64,000 bases of DNA from an uncultured Pseudomonadota bacterium (GCA_902826775.1 CADEHE010000011.1:62001-126000), one strand, 5' to 3'. Shown: positions 54,380 to 63,470, numbered from the stretch's first letter. A program made the numbers and translations. The notes: a model not told the origin generated them from the sequence alone.

Positions 54380-56962
54380 ATGAGACGGATGTTGTTTGCG
54401 GTGGTGCCCATGGCGTTGCTCGCTGTGTGGTTCGGTTGGAAGCAGCAGGTCAGGGAGACTCCGGTTCAAGCCCTCGCGTTGGCCAATGCTGCCGGCAGCG
54501 ATAGCGCCGTTGCGGCCGAAGCTAAACCCGCGCTGCGTCCCCAGCCGGAAAAATCCAGTGTCGATCAGGACGCGCCGTACTTCGAAGCCTGCGCGCGCCA
54601 GGGCTTGAACGACGCCGAGTGTGTCGGGCGACTGATTTGGTACAAGGCCACCGCCGGCAACGATCGCTTTCACACCTACACTTTCCAGCAGCGCATCGGC
54701 GTGCTGGTGGACTGGTTCCGCGTGCTGCGCGCCGATCAGCGCGATGATCGCTTCTACGCTTGGGGCATCATCAATGATCCGGCCTGCTGCAAGCCGGGCG
54801 ACGCCAACTGCCCGGCGAAGTCGCCAGAAGAGACCTATGGCTTCGACTGGTGCCCGGGTGATGATGTGCTGCTCAAGTACGTCGGCAAGCAAGGCTACAT
54901 CGATCCTGCCTGCGGCCTCAAGGATGCTCCGCTCGACGACAAAGATCCGCACAGCAAAGGCGGCAAGGCCGATCAGCGTCACTCACCGTGCGATCTGAAA
55001 TTCGGCACTTCGACCGGAGCGCTGGGCATCCGCAAGTTTCCCAATCCGCGCTTCAATCTGGAGCAGTGGAAGAAAGTGAACGACGGCCAACTGGCGGCTT
55101 GGAGCGGCTTCAGCCGCAGCATGAGCGCAACCGGCATACCGTCTGACGCGCGCGTGAGCAAGATGGCGGACGCTTCGGTCGAGCCGCCGTTTCTGATCGG
55201 CACGGCGTGCGGCTCCTGCCACATCGCTTTCGATCCACTCAATCCGCCCGCCGATCCTGCCCGGCCGCAGTGGGTGAACATCAAAGGCTTGGTCGGCAAC
55301 CAATACACGCGCATGTCGGAATTGCTCGGCTCGGGCATGGCGCGCACCAGCCTTGAGTGGCAGATGTTCGCGCATCCGCGCCCCGGCGTAACTGACACCT
55401 CGGCGATTTCGCACGATCAAATCAACAACCCAGGCACCATCAACGCCATCATCAACCTCTCGCAGCGCCCGCTGTTCAAGGGTGAAGTGATCACCAAGTG
55501 GCGCAAGGCGGACGCTTGCGCCAAAGATGCGAGCGAGGACACGTGCTGGTGCGAGCCGGGCCGCGACGGCAAATGCTGGCTTAAGAGCCAGCGCGACGAC
55601 GACACCACGCTCGGCAAGCCCGGCGTGCATCACATCTTGAAAGGCGGCGAAGACAGCATCGGCGGGCTAGAGGCGATTCAGCGCGTGTACTTCAACATCG
55701 GTTCGTGCTCGGAGCAATGCTGGGTGAACCACTTGACTGATTTGCGCCAAGTCGATCCGGAGCAGCGCGGCTTCGGGCAAACGCCGTTCAATATCGGCCA
55801 ATGCCGGCGCGATTGTCCGAACTTCCGCGCTATTGAGGACCGCTTGCCCGAAATCCTGGCGTTCTTCCTTTCGGCCGAGGGCGATGCGACCGATCTGGCG
55901 GCGGCGAAGAGCAAGACCCCGCAAGCGCTGGCGGATGAGCTGAATCACGAGTTCGGCGAGAACGCGGTCGAGCGCGGCCGTGGCGTTTTCGCAGAGAACT
56001 GCGCGCGCTGTCATTCGAGTATTCCCGAAAGCGAAGGCGGCGTGTTCAAGAACCGCGACTTTCACGCTGTCGATGAATCGCATTCGCGCAAGATCCGCAA
56101 GGATTTCCTCGGGAATGATCAAGCGACTTTGGTTTCGGAGGTGAAAACTTTCCGGTGCCGTGCATTGCATTCGAACCACATGGCGGGGCATCTGTACCAC
56201 GAGTACGGCTCGGAGACGCTACGCCAGCGTGGCATGGACCCGAACGTGCCGGAGCAGGACAAGTTCAAGGACGGCGGGCGCGGTTATTACCGCAACGTCT
56301 CGCTGGTGAACGCCTGGGCGCACGCGCCGTTCATGCACAACAACGCGATCGGTCCGGAGATTTGCGGTAAGCCGGCGAACAAGGAAAATGATTTCTTCCG
56401 CGCGCGCTACGTCGACGAAACCGGTCAATTGCTTGCCGAGCAGCCGCAGTGCCTGCGCTACGACCCGAGCGTAAGCGGGCGATTCGAGTTGTACAAGCGC
56501 TCGATGGAGCAATTGCTCAATCCGAAACAGCGTAAACCCGCTAAGACGTTCACTGACTACGATGTCATCGTCGACATCGGCCTGCGCTATTGGGATGGCA
56601 AAGAGGAGAAACCGATGTTCAACATGCCAAGTCAGATCGTCATTCCCAAAGGTGCGCACGCCGGTTTCCTCAATGGTTTGCTGCACAAACAGTTTGTAGG
56701 CGATATGTTCCTTGCGAAACGTCATCCCGATCGTCTCGAAGCTGCCGGCAAGAAAGAACTCGCGAGCGAGCTGACTGCGATTGCCGACGCGCTGCTGGCA
56801 AACCCGAGCAAATTCGTCGATGTGTTCAAGGACCAGCGCGAGTTCATTCAGAAGAACTATGAAACTTGCATGGAGGAAATCGAAAACGGCGGGCATCCGT
56901 TCGGCGAGGATTTGCCGGATGCGGACAAGAAGGCGCTGACGGCTTTCTTGGCGACGCTGTGA
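54380..56962 (+). CDS. Large dihaem c-type cytochrome, RoxA/MauG-peroxidase-like C-terminal domain
   Basis: An 860-residue exported or membrane-anchored protein (N-terminal helix MRRMLFAVVPMALLAVWFGW). Haem sites: IGTACGSCHIAF (Cys277-His281) and ENCARCHSS (Cys541-His545). Between them are unusual cysteine pairs, GSCSEQCWVNHL and GQCRRDCPNF, plus further Cys in the N-terminal third (DPACCKPGDANCP). The segment WAHAPFMHNNAIGPE from Trp646 parallels the WLRAPYLHNGSVPT signature of the two downstream paralogues. I infer a dihaem redox enzyme of the MauG/cytochrome peroxidase superfamily. First gene of a five-gene operon; the lipoprotein gene follows after 13 bases. Confidence 0.8.
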   Translation: MRRMLFAVVPMALLAVWFGWKQQVRETPVQALALANAAGSDSAVAAEAKPALRPQPEKSSVDQDAPYFEACARQGLNDAECVGRLIWYKATAGNDRFHTYTFQQRIGVLVDWFRVLRADQRDDRFYAWGIINDPACCKPGDANCPAKSPEETYGFDWCPGDDVLLKYVGKQGYIDPACGLKDAPLDDKDPHSKGGKADQRHSPCDLKFGTSTGALGIRKFPNPRFNLEQWKKVNDGQLAAWSGFSRSMSATGIPSDARVSKMADASVEPPFLIGTACGSCHIAFDPLNPPADPARPQWVNIKGLVGNQYTRMSELLGSGMARTSLEWQMFAHPRPGVTDTSAISHDQINNPGTINAIINLSQRPLFKGEVITKWRKADACAKDASEDTCWCEPGRDGKCWLKSQRDDDTTLGKPGVHHILKGGEDSIGGLEAIQRVYFNIGSCSEQCWVNHLTDLRQVDPEQRGFGQTPFNIGQCRRDCPNFRAIEDRLPEILAFFLSAEGDATDLAAAKSKTPQALADELNHEFGENAVERGRGVFAENCARCHSSIPESEGGVFKNRDFHAVDESHSRKIRKDFLGNDQATLVSEVKTFRCRALHSNHMAGHLYHEYGSETLRQRGMDPNVPEQDKFKDGGRGYYRNVSLVNAWAHAPFMHNNAIGPEICGKPANKENDFFRARYVDETGQLLAEQPQCLRYDPSVSGRFELYKRSMEQLLNPKQRKPAKTFTDYDVIVDIGLRYWDGKEEKPMFNMPSQIVIPKGAHAGFLNGLLHKQFVGDMFLAKRHPDRLEAAGKKELASELTAIADALLANPSKFVDVFKDQREFIQKNYETCMEEIENGGHPFGEDLPDADKKALTAFLATL

Positions 56963-56975
56963 GCGAGGAGAGAAC

Positions 56976-57845
56976 ATGAACAAGAAATTTGTTAGTCTCC
57001 TCCCTTGCGCTTTTCTTGTATTGGGTTGTAATCGCACGCCCGACCCGCCAGCGATCGCTTTTGCACCCTACGGCAAAGACTACGCGAGCAAGATGGATTT
57101 CGCGCAGCTCGAATACGCGCATCCGCTTTCTACCGTCGATCTCAATAAGATCACGCCGGAGAACTTAGAAACACTGGATCAAGAACAAATCGACCAAATC
57201 TACGCGCGGCTTACTCCCGGGCCTATTCCCGACGGCGCGTTCGACGGTACGGCGTTGTTCCCAAAGGGCACCAGCGGCAAGCGACGTGTTGCCGAAATCG
57301 TTGGCGGCTTCTCCGGTTTCGTCGCCAATTTGAAAGGCATGCAACTGGAGAAAGTCGCCGAGTTCATGTGGAAGGGCAAAGTGTTCTACCGCGAGCAGCG
57401 CGTGCTGCGCAACCGCATCGAGGATATCGGTGTGCTCAAAGAACTCGGCATCGTCGAGGGTGAGCCGAAGAAGATGGAAGTGAACGGCAAACAGACATGG
57501 TTGCTGTTTCCGGCGAAGCTCTATTGCGGCCAAAGTTTGCTCGACGCCCGGCGCGAGTCGATCATCATCGACTACTTCTTTACCGATGAGATCGAAGGCT
57601 ATCAAGAGCGCCCCGACTTCGTCGCCGGGCGGCGCGGCATCCGCGTGCGCGACGAGATTCGCATGGTGCGCCCGGGCTTTTACCTCGGCCGCGCGTACGT
57701 TGACAAGGTGTTCTTGCTCAACTTCGCGCTTTACAACGCGGAGATTGCCAAGCGCGACGGTGAGATTTTCACAAAGACCGGTCAAATCAATGAAGATTGC
57801 TGGACTGGCACGCAGCCGCGCAAGACGATCACCGCGGCGCAATAA
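56976..57845 (+). CDS. Lipoprotein of unknown function in the multihaem operon
   Basis: A 289-residue protein. A short lipoprotein signal ends in lipobox LVLGC (Cys18). The mature part is mostly alpha/beta with RRVAEIVGGFSGFVANLKGM, YREQRVLRNRIEDIGVLKEL and KTWLLFP-like QTWLLFPAKLYCGQSLLDAR. The late block DFVAGRRGIRVRDEIRMVRP ending in GFYLGRAYVDKVFLLNF may be a ligand pocket. I do not recognise a named family. It lacks haem motifs. It lies between two cytochrome genes with 13- and 21-base gaps, which suggests a structural or substrate-handling partner in the same complex. Confidence 0.8.
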   Translation: MNKKFVSLLPCAFLVLGCNRTPDPPAIAFAPYGKDYASKMDFAQLEYAHPLSTVDLNKITPENLETLDQEQIDQIYARLTPGPIPDGAFDGTALFPKGTSGKRRVAEIVGGFSGFVANLKGMQLEKVAEFMWKGKVFYREQRVLRNRIEDIGVLKELGIVEGEPKKMEVNGKQTWLLFPAKLYCGQSLLDARRESIIIDYFFTDEIEGYQERPDFVAGRRGIRVRDEIRMVRPGFYLGRAYVDKVFLLNFALYNAEIAKRDGEIFTKTGQINEDCWTGTQPRKTITAAQ

Positions 57846-57866
57846 GCGCGCGCGGGTCGCCACGGC

Positions 57867-59963
57867 ATGCGACGCGCTTTTGCCCTTACCCTCGCGTGGT
57901 GTATCGCTGCGGCCGTGACCATGGCGCAAGCAGCTGGTAACTATGCAGACTGGGCGGTGAACCCGGCAGAGCCCGGCGCAAATCTGCCACCAAGCGGGCG
58001 CTCCCTGTTTGATCAACTAGTCGGCAATGAACACGGTGGCTACGATCTGCCGTTTCCGCTAACGTCCTTGCTTGATCGGCTCGCGCGCCGTGCCGGTTGT
58101 GTGCATGCGCTGCGCGGCGTCTACCAAGACTGTTACCGGTCGGTGTTGGTTCCGCTTGGCCGTTCGTTGCAGCGCAGCGCCGTGCGGGATGTCGCGGGCG
58201 CCAGCAGCGCGGATTTCTTCAAGTATCCGCGCGCAGTGTTCGCCATTGTTGATGACTACGCTGGCGTTTCCGGCGTGCCGCTGGCCAGGGATCGGCTTTA
58301 CCTTGGGTATCACGAGCGAGCTGAAGTCGTGGAAGTCATTAGTTACAACGAGGCGGCAGCGCGATTCGAGTTCCAGATCGTCAAGGACTATGGCGCCAAT
58401 GGCTCGCCTCGCGTGCTCTACGCCAATCGCGCGGTGTGCATCGCTTGCCATCAGAATCACGCACCGATTTTTTCGCGGCAGGTGTGGGACGAGACCAACG
58501 CCAACCCGGCGATCGCCAAAGCGTTGCTTGCGACCGGGCGGCAGTCTTACGGCGTGCGCATTGAGCGCGGGGTCGATATTCCGCGGGCGATCGACAATGG
58601 CATTAGTCGCGCCAATCTTCTCGCCGCGCAGCAGGTAATGTGGCAGCACGGCTGTGGCGGAAACGATCTGTCGGCGCGGCGCTGCCGCGCGAGCGCGTTC
58701 ATCGCCGCCCTGCAATACGCGTTGAGCGGCGAACTCGGCTACGACGCCGCGAGTGAGGAGTGGGAAGAGACGTTCGCCAAACCGTTTAGCGCTCGTTTTT
58801 CGCAGCGCTGGCCGCATGGCCTGACGTTGCCTGAGGCAGGTTTGCCGAACCGCGATCCACTTCAGACTGAGTACTCCGCGCAGCTTGGGCACGTGGCAGC
58901 CAAGTTCGACGCGCTGCAACCGCGCGCGCCCAGCAACGTCTGGCAGCGAATCGATGCGTCTCGACAGCTCATCAGCGGCATTGCCGCGACGATCACCCGC
59001 GTCGATATCGCCGCACTCAATCGGGCTTTGTCGCCTCAACGCGTTAATTCATCGGTGCGCGCCTACACCCAGCGCTGCTCGATAGCGCGGCAGGCACACC
59101 GTACGGCGTTTACGTGCGAGGGCGGCCGCTGGCGCGGCAGCGTGCAGCGCGATGCGGGCGGCACGCTGTCGGGCGTTGTCGATCATGTAGCGTTGCCAGA
59201 AGGCGCGCCCTTTCCCGCACTAAAGTTGACCGCGCTCAGGGGGGCCGCGCGCAACTTGAGCGGCGCGTTGGAGCGCGACGGTATACCGGCACGCACGGTG
59301 GATGGCCACTTGCTGGCACGCTTCGCTTTGCGCGACATCGGTCCCAAGACAGCAAGTGCGACGCTCGAAGTTGTGGAGGACTTTGCCGCCCTCCGCGCAG
59401 CCGTAGCACGCATTGCCGCCGATAGGAGCGAGGATGCTTTTGCCGATCTGCCCTATCGCAGCGCTGAGGTGATGCGCGCGCTTTGGCGCACGCTCGGCGT
59501 GCCGCGGCGCGAAGCGTGTTGCCCGGCGACATCGACCGCTCCCACCGAGCGGGCGGACACGATGTCCGCTGCAACAGCAGCGGACAGCGAGCTGGCGCTG
59601 TTCTTCCGCTACTGCGCCACCTGCCATCATAGCAACGAGCGGACGCCGCCCAATTTCTTGCACCCTGATGGCGCCGCGCCCGCGCAGGGCGTGCAGCACT
59701 GCGCGCAGCGCATCTACTATCGGTTGGCGATGTGGCAGCAAGCGCCGCAAACGCGCGAGAAAACACCGATGCCGCCTCATATTGCTTTGCAGAGCCTGCA
59801 TCCGCGCCCCGATGCTTGGCCGCGCACCGGTGAGTTTGCCGCGATGCAGCGCTATGCCGCGCGCGCCATCAAAGATTTCGATGCACGCACGTTGCTCGCG
59901 CAGCCGTACGAGACGCTGCGCAGCTGTTTGCCGCCGCGGAAATTTCAGGGAGCACAACAATGA
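57867..59963 (+). CDS. Exported dihaem protein of the multihaem operon
   Basis: A 698-residue protein with a signal peptide (AFALTLAWCIAAAVTMAQAA). Two CXXCH motifs lie far apart: CIACHQNHAPIFSRQVWDET (191-195) and RYCATCHHSNERTPPNFLHP (583-587). The central part (about 220-560) is long and without recognised domain; it has scattered cysteines such as GCGGN and RRCRAS. The first motif resembles a peroxidase-like cytochrome start, while the second looks like a terminal cytochrome c domain. It shows no WLRAPYLHN signature, unlike the other three haem proteins. Its stop overlaps the next gene by four bases (ATGA). Confidence 0.8.
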   Translation: MRRAFALTLAWCIAAAVTMAQAAGNYADWAVNPAEPGANLPPSGRSLFDQLVGNEHGGYDLPFPLTSLLDRLARRAGCVHALRGVYQDCYRSVLVPLGRSLQRSAVRDVAGASSADFFKYPRAVFAIVDDYAGVSGVPLARDRLYLGYHERAEVVEVISYNEAAARFEFQIVKDYGANGSPRVLYANRAVCIACHQNHAPIFSRQVWDETNANPAIAKALLATGRQSYGVRIERGVDIPRAIDNGISRANLLAAQQVMWQHGCGGNDLSARRCRASAFIAALQYALSGELGYDAASEEWEETFAKPFSARFSQRWPHGLTLPEAGLPNRDPLQTEYSAQLGHVAAKFDALQPRAPSNVWQRIDASRQLISGIAATITRVDIAALNRALSPQRVNSSVRAYTQRCSIARQAHRTAFTCEGGRWRGSVQRDAGGTLSGVVDHVALPEGAPFPALKLTALRGAARNLSGALERDGIPARTVDGHLLARFALRDIGPKTASATLEVVEDFAALRAAVARIAADRSEDAFADLPYRSAEVMRALWRTLGVPRREACCPATSTAPTERADTMSAATAADSELALFFRYCATCHHSNERTPPNFLHPDGAAPAQGVQHCAQRIYYRLAMWQQAPQTREKTPMPPHIALQSLHPRPDAWPRTGEFAAMQRYAARAIKDFDARTLLAQPYETLRSCLPPRKFQGAQQ

Positions 59964-61579
59964 CCAACCCGCCGCCGGATCCGATTCCTGCTGCAGCAGC
60001 TGCACCGCAGCAACTGCGCGCTGCGACGAAATGGCGCCGTCGCGTGTTCTTGTTGCTGCTCGCATTGCTGGTCCCGATCGTCGCGGGCGTCTACGCGCTG
60101 GCGCGCTTTCTGCCGGATCGTGCGGTCGAGTACGCGAATCCGGAGGAGCAGTTCAAGTACGGCTCAACCGGCGGCGAGCGTACGGTGGGATTTCCGTTGC
60201 GCATTTGGCAGGCGCTGCCGCAAGTATGCCGCGAGTATCTGCCGGCCAGCCGGCCGGCGCCGGAAGCCACGCCGTACGAAGCGTTTGGCATGATCTACGA
60301 GCCGAACAAGGATTTGCCCATCGGCGTCTCCAAGCGCCGCCATCTGGGCATCGACCGCGTATTCATGAATTGCGCCGCGTGTCACACCAGCACGGTGCGC
60401 GATACACCGCAGAGCGCCGGGAAAATCTACACTGGCATGCCGGCGAACACGCTGGACATGCTCGGTTTTCAAACTTTCTTTTTCAACTGCAGTGCCGATC
60501 GAAAGTTCAGCGCCGAATTCATCGTTCCGGAAATCGAGCGGCAGATGGCAAAGAAGAACGAGCGCTTGAGCTTGGTGGATCGCTACGCGGTTTATCCGCT
60601 GGCGATCTGGATGATGCGCGAGCGCCTGCTCTCACTGCGCCAGCGCTTCGAGTGGGCGCAAACCGAGCCGCAGTGGGGGCCAGGCCGCGTCGACACATTT
60701 AATCCGGGCAAGGCGGCTTACTTTAACTACCAGTTCCATCAATTAACAGAGCATGAGGTGCAAGCGCCGGTCGATTTCCCCTCCGTGTGGAATCAGCGTA
60801 AGAAGAGCGGCATGCACTTGCATTGGGATGGCAACAACGGCAACGTGGTCGAGCGCAACAAGAATGCCGCCTTCGCCACCGGCGCAACGCCGCCGACCAT
60901 CGATCTCGCTTCGATCGGCCGCATGGAGGCGTGGCTGCGCGAGGTGAAGCAGCCGCCTTATCCGTATCCGATCGATCAAGCGAAGGCGGCGGCGGGCGGC
61001 AAGCTCTATGCGGAGTACTGCGCGGCTTGTCACGGCGCCAACGGCCAAGAGTTTGCGCCGAAGGAAGGTCTGCCGGAGGTTGCGTGCCTGAAGCCCAGCG
61101 AATCGGAAGACATCTACGGCCCCGTGGTCGGCAAGATCACCCGGATTGAGGACGTTGCCACCGACCGCCGCCGTCTCGACTCGTTTACCGCGCTGCTCGC
61201 GACCAATATGGGCACGCCGTACGCCGGCACGACGTATCGCTTCTGCAACTATCGCAAGACTTTCGGCTACGCCAACATGCCGCTCGATGGCGTGTGGCTG
61301 CGCGCGCCGTATTTGCACAACGGCTCGGTGCCGACGTTACGCGATTTACTCGAGCCGAGCGCGAACCGGCCGAAGGTTTTTTATCGCGGCAACGATGTCT
61401 ACGAACCAGTGAAAGTCGGCTTCGTCACGGATGTTGCCGAAGAAGGTCCGCGCAAGTATTTCCGCTTCGATACCGGCATCAGAGGCAACGGCAATCAGGG
61501 GCATGAAGGCAAAGCGTACGGCACTGAGATGTCTGCGGTGGAGAAGGATGCGGTGGTGGAGTACTTGAAAACGTTCTGA
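59960..61579 (+). CDS. RoxA-like dihaem cytochrome, membrane-anchored (paralogue 1)
   Basis: A 539-residue protein. An N-terminal membrane helix (VFLLLLALLVPIVAGVYALA) suggests anchoring with a periplasmic body. Haem motifs: NCAACHTS (Cys138-His142) and EYCAACHGAN (Cys354-His358). The signature VWLRAPYLHNGSVPTLRDLL begins at Trp446, followed by RPKVFYRGNDVYEPVKVGFV and a closing NQGHEGKAYGTEMSAVEKDA. This order matches rubber-oxygenase RoxA-like and di-haem peroxidase-like proteins. It is clearly paralogous to the next gene. The start ATG overlaps the previous stop. The substrate is unknown; natural rubber is only one possibility. Confidence 0.85.
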   Translation: MTNPPPDPIPAAAAAPQQLRAATKWRRRVFLLLLALLVPIVAGVYALARFLPDRAVEYANPEEQFKYGSTGGERTVGFPLRIWQALPQVCREYLPASRPAPEATPYEAFGMIYEPNKDLPIGVSKRRHLGIDRVFMNCAACHTSTVRDTPQSAGKIYTGMPANTLDMLGFQTFFFNCSADRKFSAEFIVPEIERQMAKKNERLSLVDRYAVYPLAIWMMRERLLSLRQRFEWAQTEPQWGPGRVDTFNPGKAAYFNYQFHQLTEHEVQAPVDFPSVWNQRKKSGMHLHWDGNNGNVVERNKNAAFATGATPPTIDLASIGRMEAWLREVKQPPYPYPIDQAKAAAGGKLYAEYCAACHGANGQEFAPKEGLPEVACLKPSESEDIYGPVVGKITRIEDVATDRRRLDSFTALLATNMGTPYAGTTYRFCNYRKTFGYANMPLDGVWLRAPYLHNGSVPTLRDLLEPSANRPKVFYRGNDVYEPVKVGFVTDVAEEGPRKYFRFDTGIRGNGNQGHEGKAYGTEMSAVEKDAVVEYLKTF

Positions 61580-61623
61580 GCAACGAGGATTAATCGAGCT
61601 ATGACCGAGTCGGATATATGCGC

Positions 61624-61702
61624 CACCCTTAGCCCAACCCTCTCTCGCTGTCGCGGGAGAGTCCCCTCGCCCCAGACATGGGAAGAGGGTTAGGGTGAGG
61701 GG
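61624..61702. repeat. REP-like palindromic intergenic repeat
   Basis: Outer arms: CACCCTTAGCCCAACCCTCT on the left against GGGAAGAGGGTTAGGGTGAG on the right (imperfect). An inner stem pairs CTCTCTCGC with GCGGGAGAG (61640-61661). The CCCTCACCCTAACCCTCT / AGGGTTAGGGTGAGGG type is a dispersed palindrome common in betaproteobacteria and xanthomonads. It sits in the 136-base gap between the two RoxA-like genes and ends 14 bases before the next start codon. Confidence 0.7.
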
Positions 61703-61715
61703 CCTGGAGAAGACA

Positions 61716-63185
61716 ATGAACGACCCAATCAAACCCAAACACCGTAAACGCAAGATTATTTTGCTGTTGCTCGTCATCTTCGCCGCCATCGGTGGGTACA
61801 TCGGCTGGGACCGCGGATTCCGCGAGCATCCGCAGGAAGCCTGGATCAACTCCACGCCCGAGCTGCGCTTCATGTATGGCTCGATCGGCGCCGAGCATGA
61901 CGCCGGCATTCCGTACTGGATTTGGTATGTTCTGCCGCGCGTGTTCCCGGAAAAGTTGCCGGGGCCAGGCGGCTACGCCTCGCTCGGCGTGCCGTGGCAG
62001 CAAGGACAAGAAGTGCCGGTCGGCTTCACCAAGAAAACCATCGGCTTTCCGCGAGTGGGGAATAACTGCGCCGTGTGCCACACCACCACGTACCGCGCTA
62101 CGCCGGATTCGATTCCGGTGTTTGTCGCCGCCGGGCCGGGCCACACCACGAACGTCGGCGCGTTTTTCCGCTTTCTGGTTGACTGCGCCAAAGACCCGCG
62201 CTTCAACGCGGACAACATCATGACCGAGATCAACGCGGTTACCGACCTCGATTTGATCGACAAGATGCTCTACCGCTTCTTCATCATCCCGATTACCAAA
62301 CAGCGTTTGCTCGAGCGCGAAGCGCAGTTCAAATGGCTTTACCGAAAAGATTTTCCCGACTGGGGCCGCGGCCGCGACGACGCCATGAACCTGACTAAGT
62401 ACTTCATGATCAAGTTGCCGATGGACGACACCTTCGGTCCGACCGACATGCCGTCGAATTGGAACTTGAAGAAGTATCAGCACGACAAAGGCCATCGCAT
62501 GAACTTCGCCGGTGACAGCCACGATGCTTACTCAGTGATCATGGATTCTGCGCTCGGTTTGCTCGGGGCGCCGCCGAAACGAAAAGAAGAATTCGTCGGC
62601 CATGTGAAATGGTTGCACGAGTATCTGGGCAACTTGCCGGCGCCGAAGTATCCATTCGCTATCGATCAAAACAAGGCCGTGCAGGGCAAGGCGCTGTTCG
62701 ACGCGAACTGCGCGCGCTGCCACGCGAGCGAGCGCACCGGCACCCGCGTGCCGCTAGAGGAAGTGGGTACTGAAAAAGACCGCATCGACACTTGGAATCA
62801 CGAGCACGCAAAAGCTTCAAACAAAGTCGTGAAAGATATGGGGCTCGAACGCCGCGGCTTAGTGGAGGACGAGCCGCTTAATGGCTACATCGCTGCGTTC
62901 CTCGATGGCATTTGGCTGCGCGCGCCGTACTTGCACAATGGATCCGTGCCGACGCTGCGCGACTTGCTGCAATCGTCGGAGCGGAGGCCGAAAGTGTTTT
63001 ACCGCGGCTACGACGTGTACGATCAAGCCAAAGTAGGGTTTGTCACTGCGGGCGCGGAGGCCGAGCGCGTGGGCACCAAGCATGACGCGACGCAACGCGG
63101 CAATAGCAATCAGGGGCACGAGTTCGGCGTTCAATTGAGCGACGCCGATAAGGACACGCTGCTGGAGTACCTCAAAACGCTCTGA
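61716..63185 (+). CDS. RoxA-like dihaem cytochrome, membrane-anchored (paralogue 2)
   Basis: A 489-residue protein with an N-terminal membrane helix (KIILLLLVIFAAIGGYIGWD). Haem motifs: NCAVCHTT (Cys118-His122) and NCARCHAS (Cys332-His336). The signature IWLRAPYLHNGSVPTLRDLL starts at Trp400, followed by RPKVFYRGYDVYDQAKVGFV and NQGHEFGVQLSDADKDTLLE. The body FTKKTIGFPRVGNNCAVCHT and DCAKDPRFNADNIMTEINAV parallels paralogue 1. GGAGAAGACA precedes the ATG; a GTG at 61695 inside the upstream repeat is a less likely start. Last gene of the operon, with a GC-rich hairpin after its stop. Confidence 0.85.
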   Translation: MNDPIKPKHRKRKIILLLLVIFAAIGGYIGWDRGFREHPQEAWINSTPELRFMYGSIGAEHDAGIPYWIWYVLPRVFPEKLPGPGGYASLGVPWQQGQEVPVGFTKKTIGFPRVGNNCAVCHTTTYRATPDSIPVFVAAGPGHTTNVGAFFRFLVDCAKDPRFNADNIMTEINAVTDLDLIDKMLYRFFIIPITKQRLLEREAQFKWLYRKDFPDWGRGRDDAMNLTKYFMIKLPMDDTFGPTDMPSNWNLKKYQHDKGHRMNFAGDSHDAYSVIMDSALGLLGAPPKRKEEFVGHVKWLHEYLGNLPAPKYPFAIDQNKAVQGKALFDANCARCHASERTGTRVPLEEVGTEKDRIDTWNHEHAKASNKVVKDMGLERRGLVEDEPLNGYIAAFLDGIWLRAPYLHNGSVPTLRDLLQSSERRPKVFYRGYDVYDQAKVGFVTAGAEAERVGTKHDATQRGNSNQGHEFGVQLSDADKDTLLEYLKTL

Positions 63186-63212
63186 GCGTCTAGGCGAACG
63201 AATGAAACGAAA

Positions 63213-63233
63213 CCGGCGGCTAATAGCCGCCGG
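63213..63233. terminator. GC-rich hairpin between convergent genes
   Basis: CCGGCGGC-TAATA-GCCGCCGG (eight-base-pair arms, five-base loop) lies 28 bases after the last multihaem gene and 22 bases after the stop of the convergent 71-residue protein. It has no long T tail in either direction, so it may act as a strong transcript barrier or mRNA 3' end rather than a classic terminator. Confidence 0.6.
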
Positions 63234-63254
63234 CGCCACGCTTTGCGCGGCGAA

Positions 63255-63470
63255 CTATTTGCCGTCTTTTACGACTTCAACTTCCTTCTTTTCGTCCGGC
63301 TTGGCGGTTTGATCGCCGGCCTGCTCCTCAGTCGGTGCGGGTTTGGGCTTGGCGACGGCGGCGCCCGACATGCGATCAGGGCCATGGGTGCCGGTCACGC
63401 CAGCAGTGGCCGCGAAGGGCAATGCGGCGGCGCCAACAACCAGGAGGATTCGAGCTAACATCTTGTTCAT
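63255..63470 (-). CDS. Small exported protein of unknown function
   Basis: A 71-residue protein with a signal peptide (MLARILLVVGAAALPFAATA). The mature part (GVTGTHGPDRMSGAAVAKPK, then AGDQTAKPDEKKEVEVVKDG) is short, charged and probably disordered. AAGGAAAATCCCG precedes the ATG. Its location after the multihaem operon, on the opposite strand, does not suggest a function. Confidence 0.65.
   Translation of the reverse strand: MNKMLARILLVVGAAALPFAATAGVTGTHGPDRMSGAAVAKPKPAPTEEQAGDQTAKPDEKKEVEVVKDGK

Noticed and set aside
59668..60702. A 344-codon open frame on the plus strand overlapping two cytochrome genes
   Set aside because: It is out of frame with both genuine genes and its translation is Arg-rich and low in complexity, a shadow.
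61629..62522. A 297-codon open frame opposite the second RoxA-like gene
   Set aside because: The plus-strand frame has two CXXCH motifs and the family signature; the minus-strand frame has nothing comparable.
54380..63185. Assigning the multihaem operon to rubber degradation
   Set aside because: Similarity to RoxA-like proteins is at family level. There is no polyisoprene-specific evidence, and such proteins occur in organisms not known to degrade rubber.
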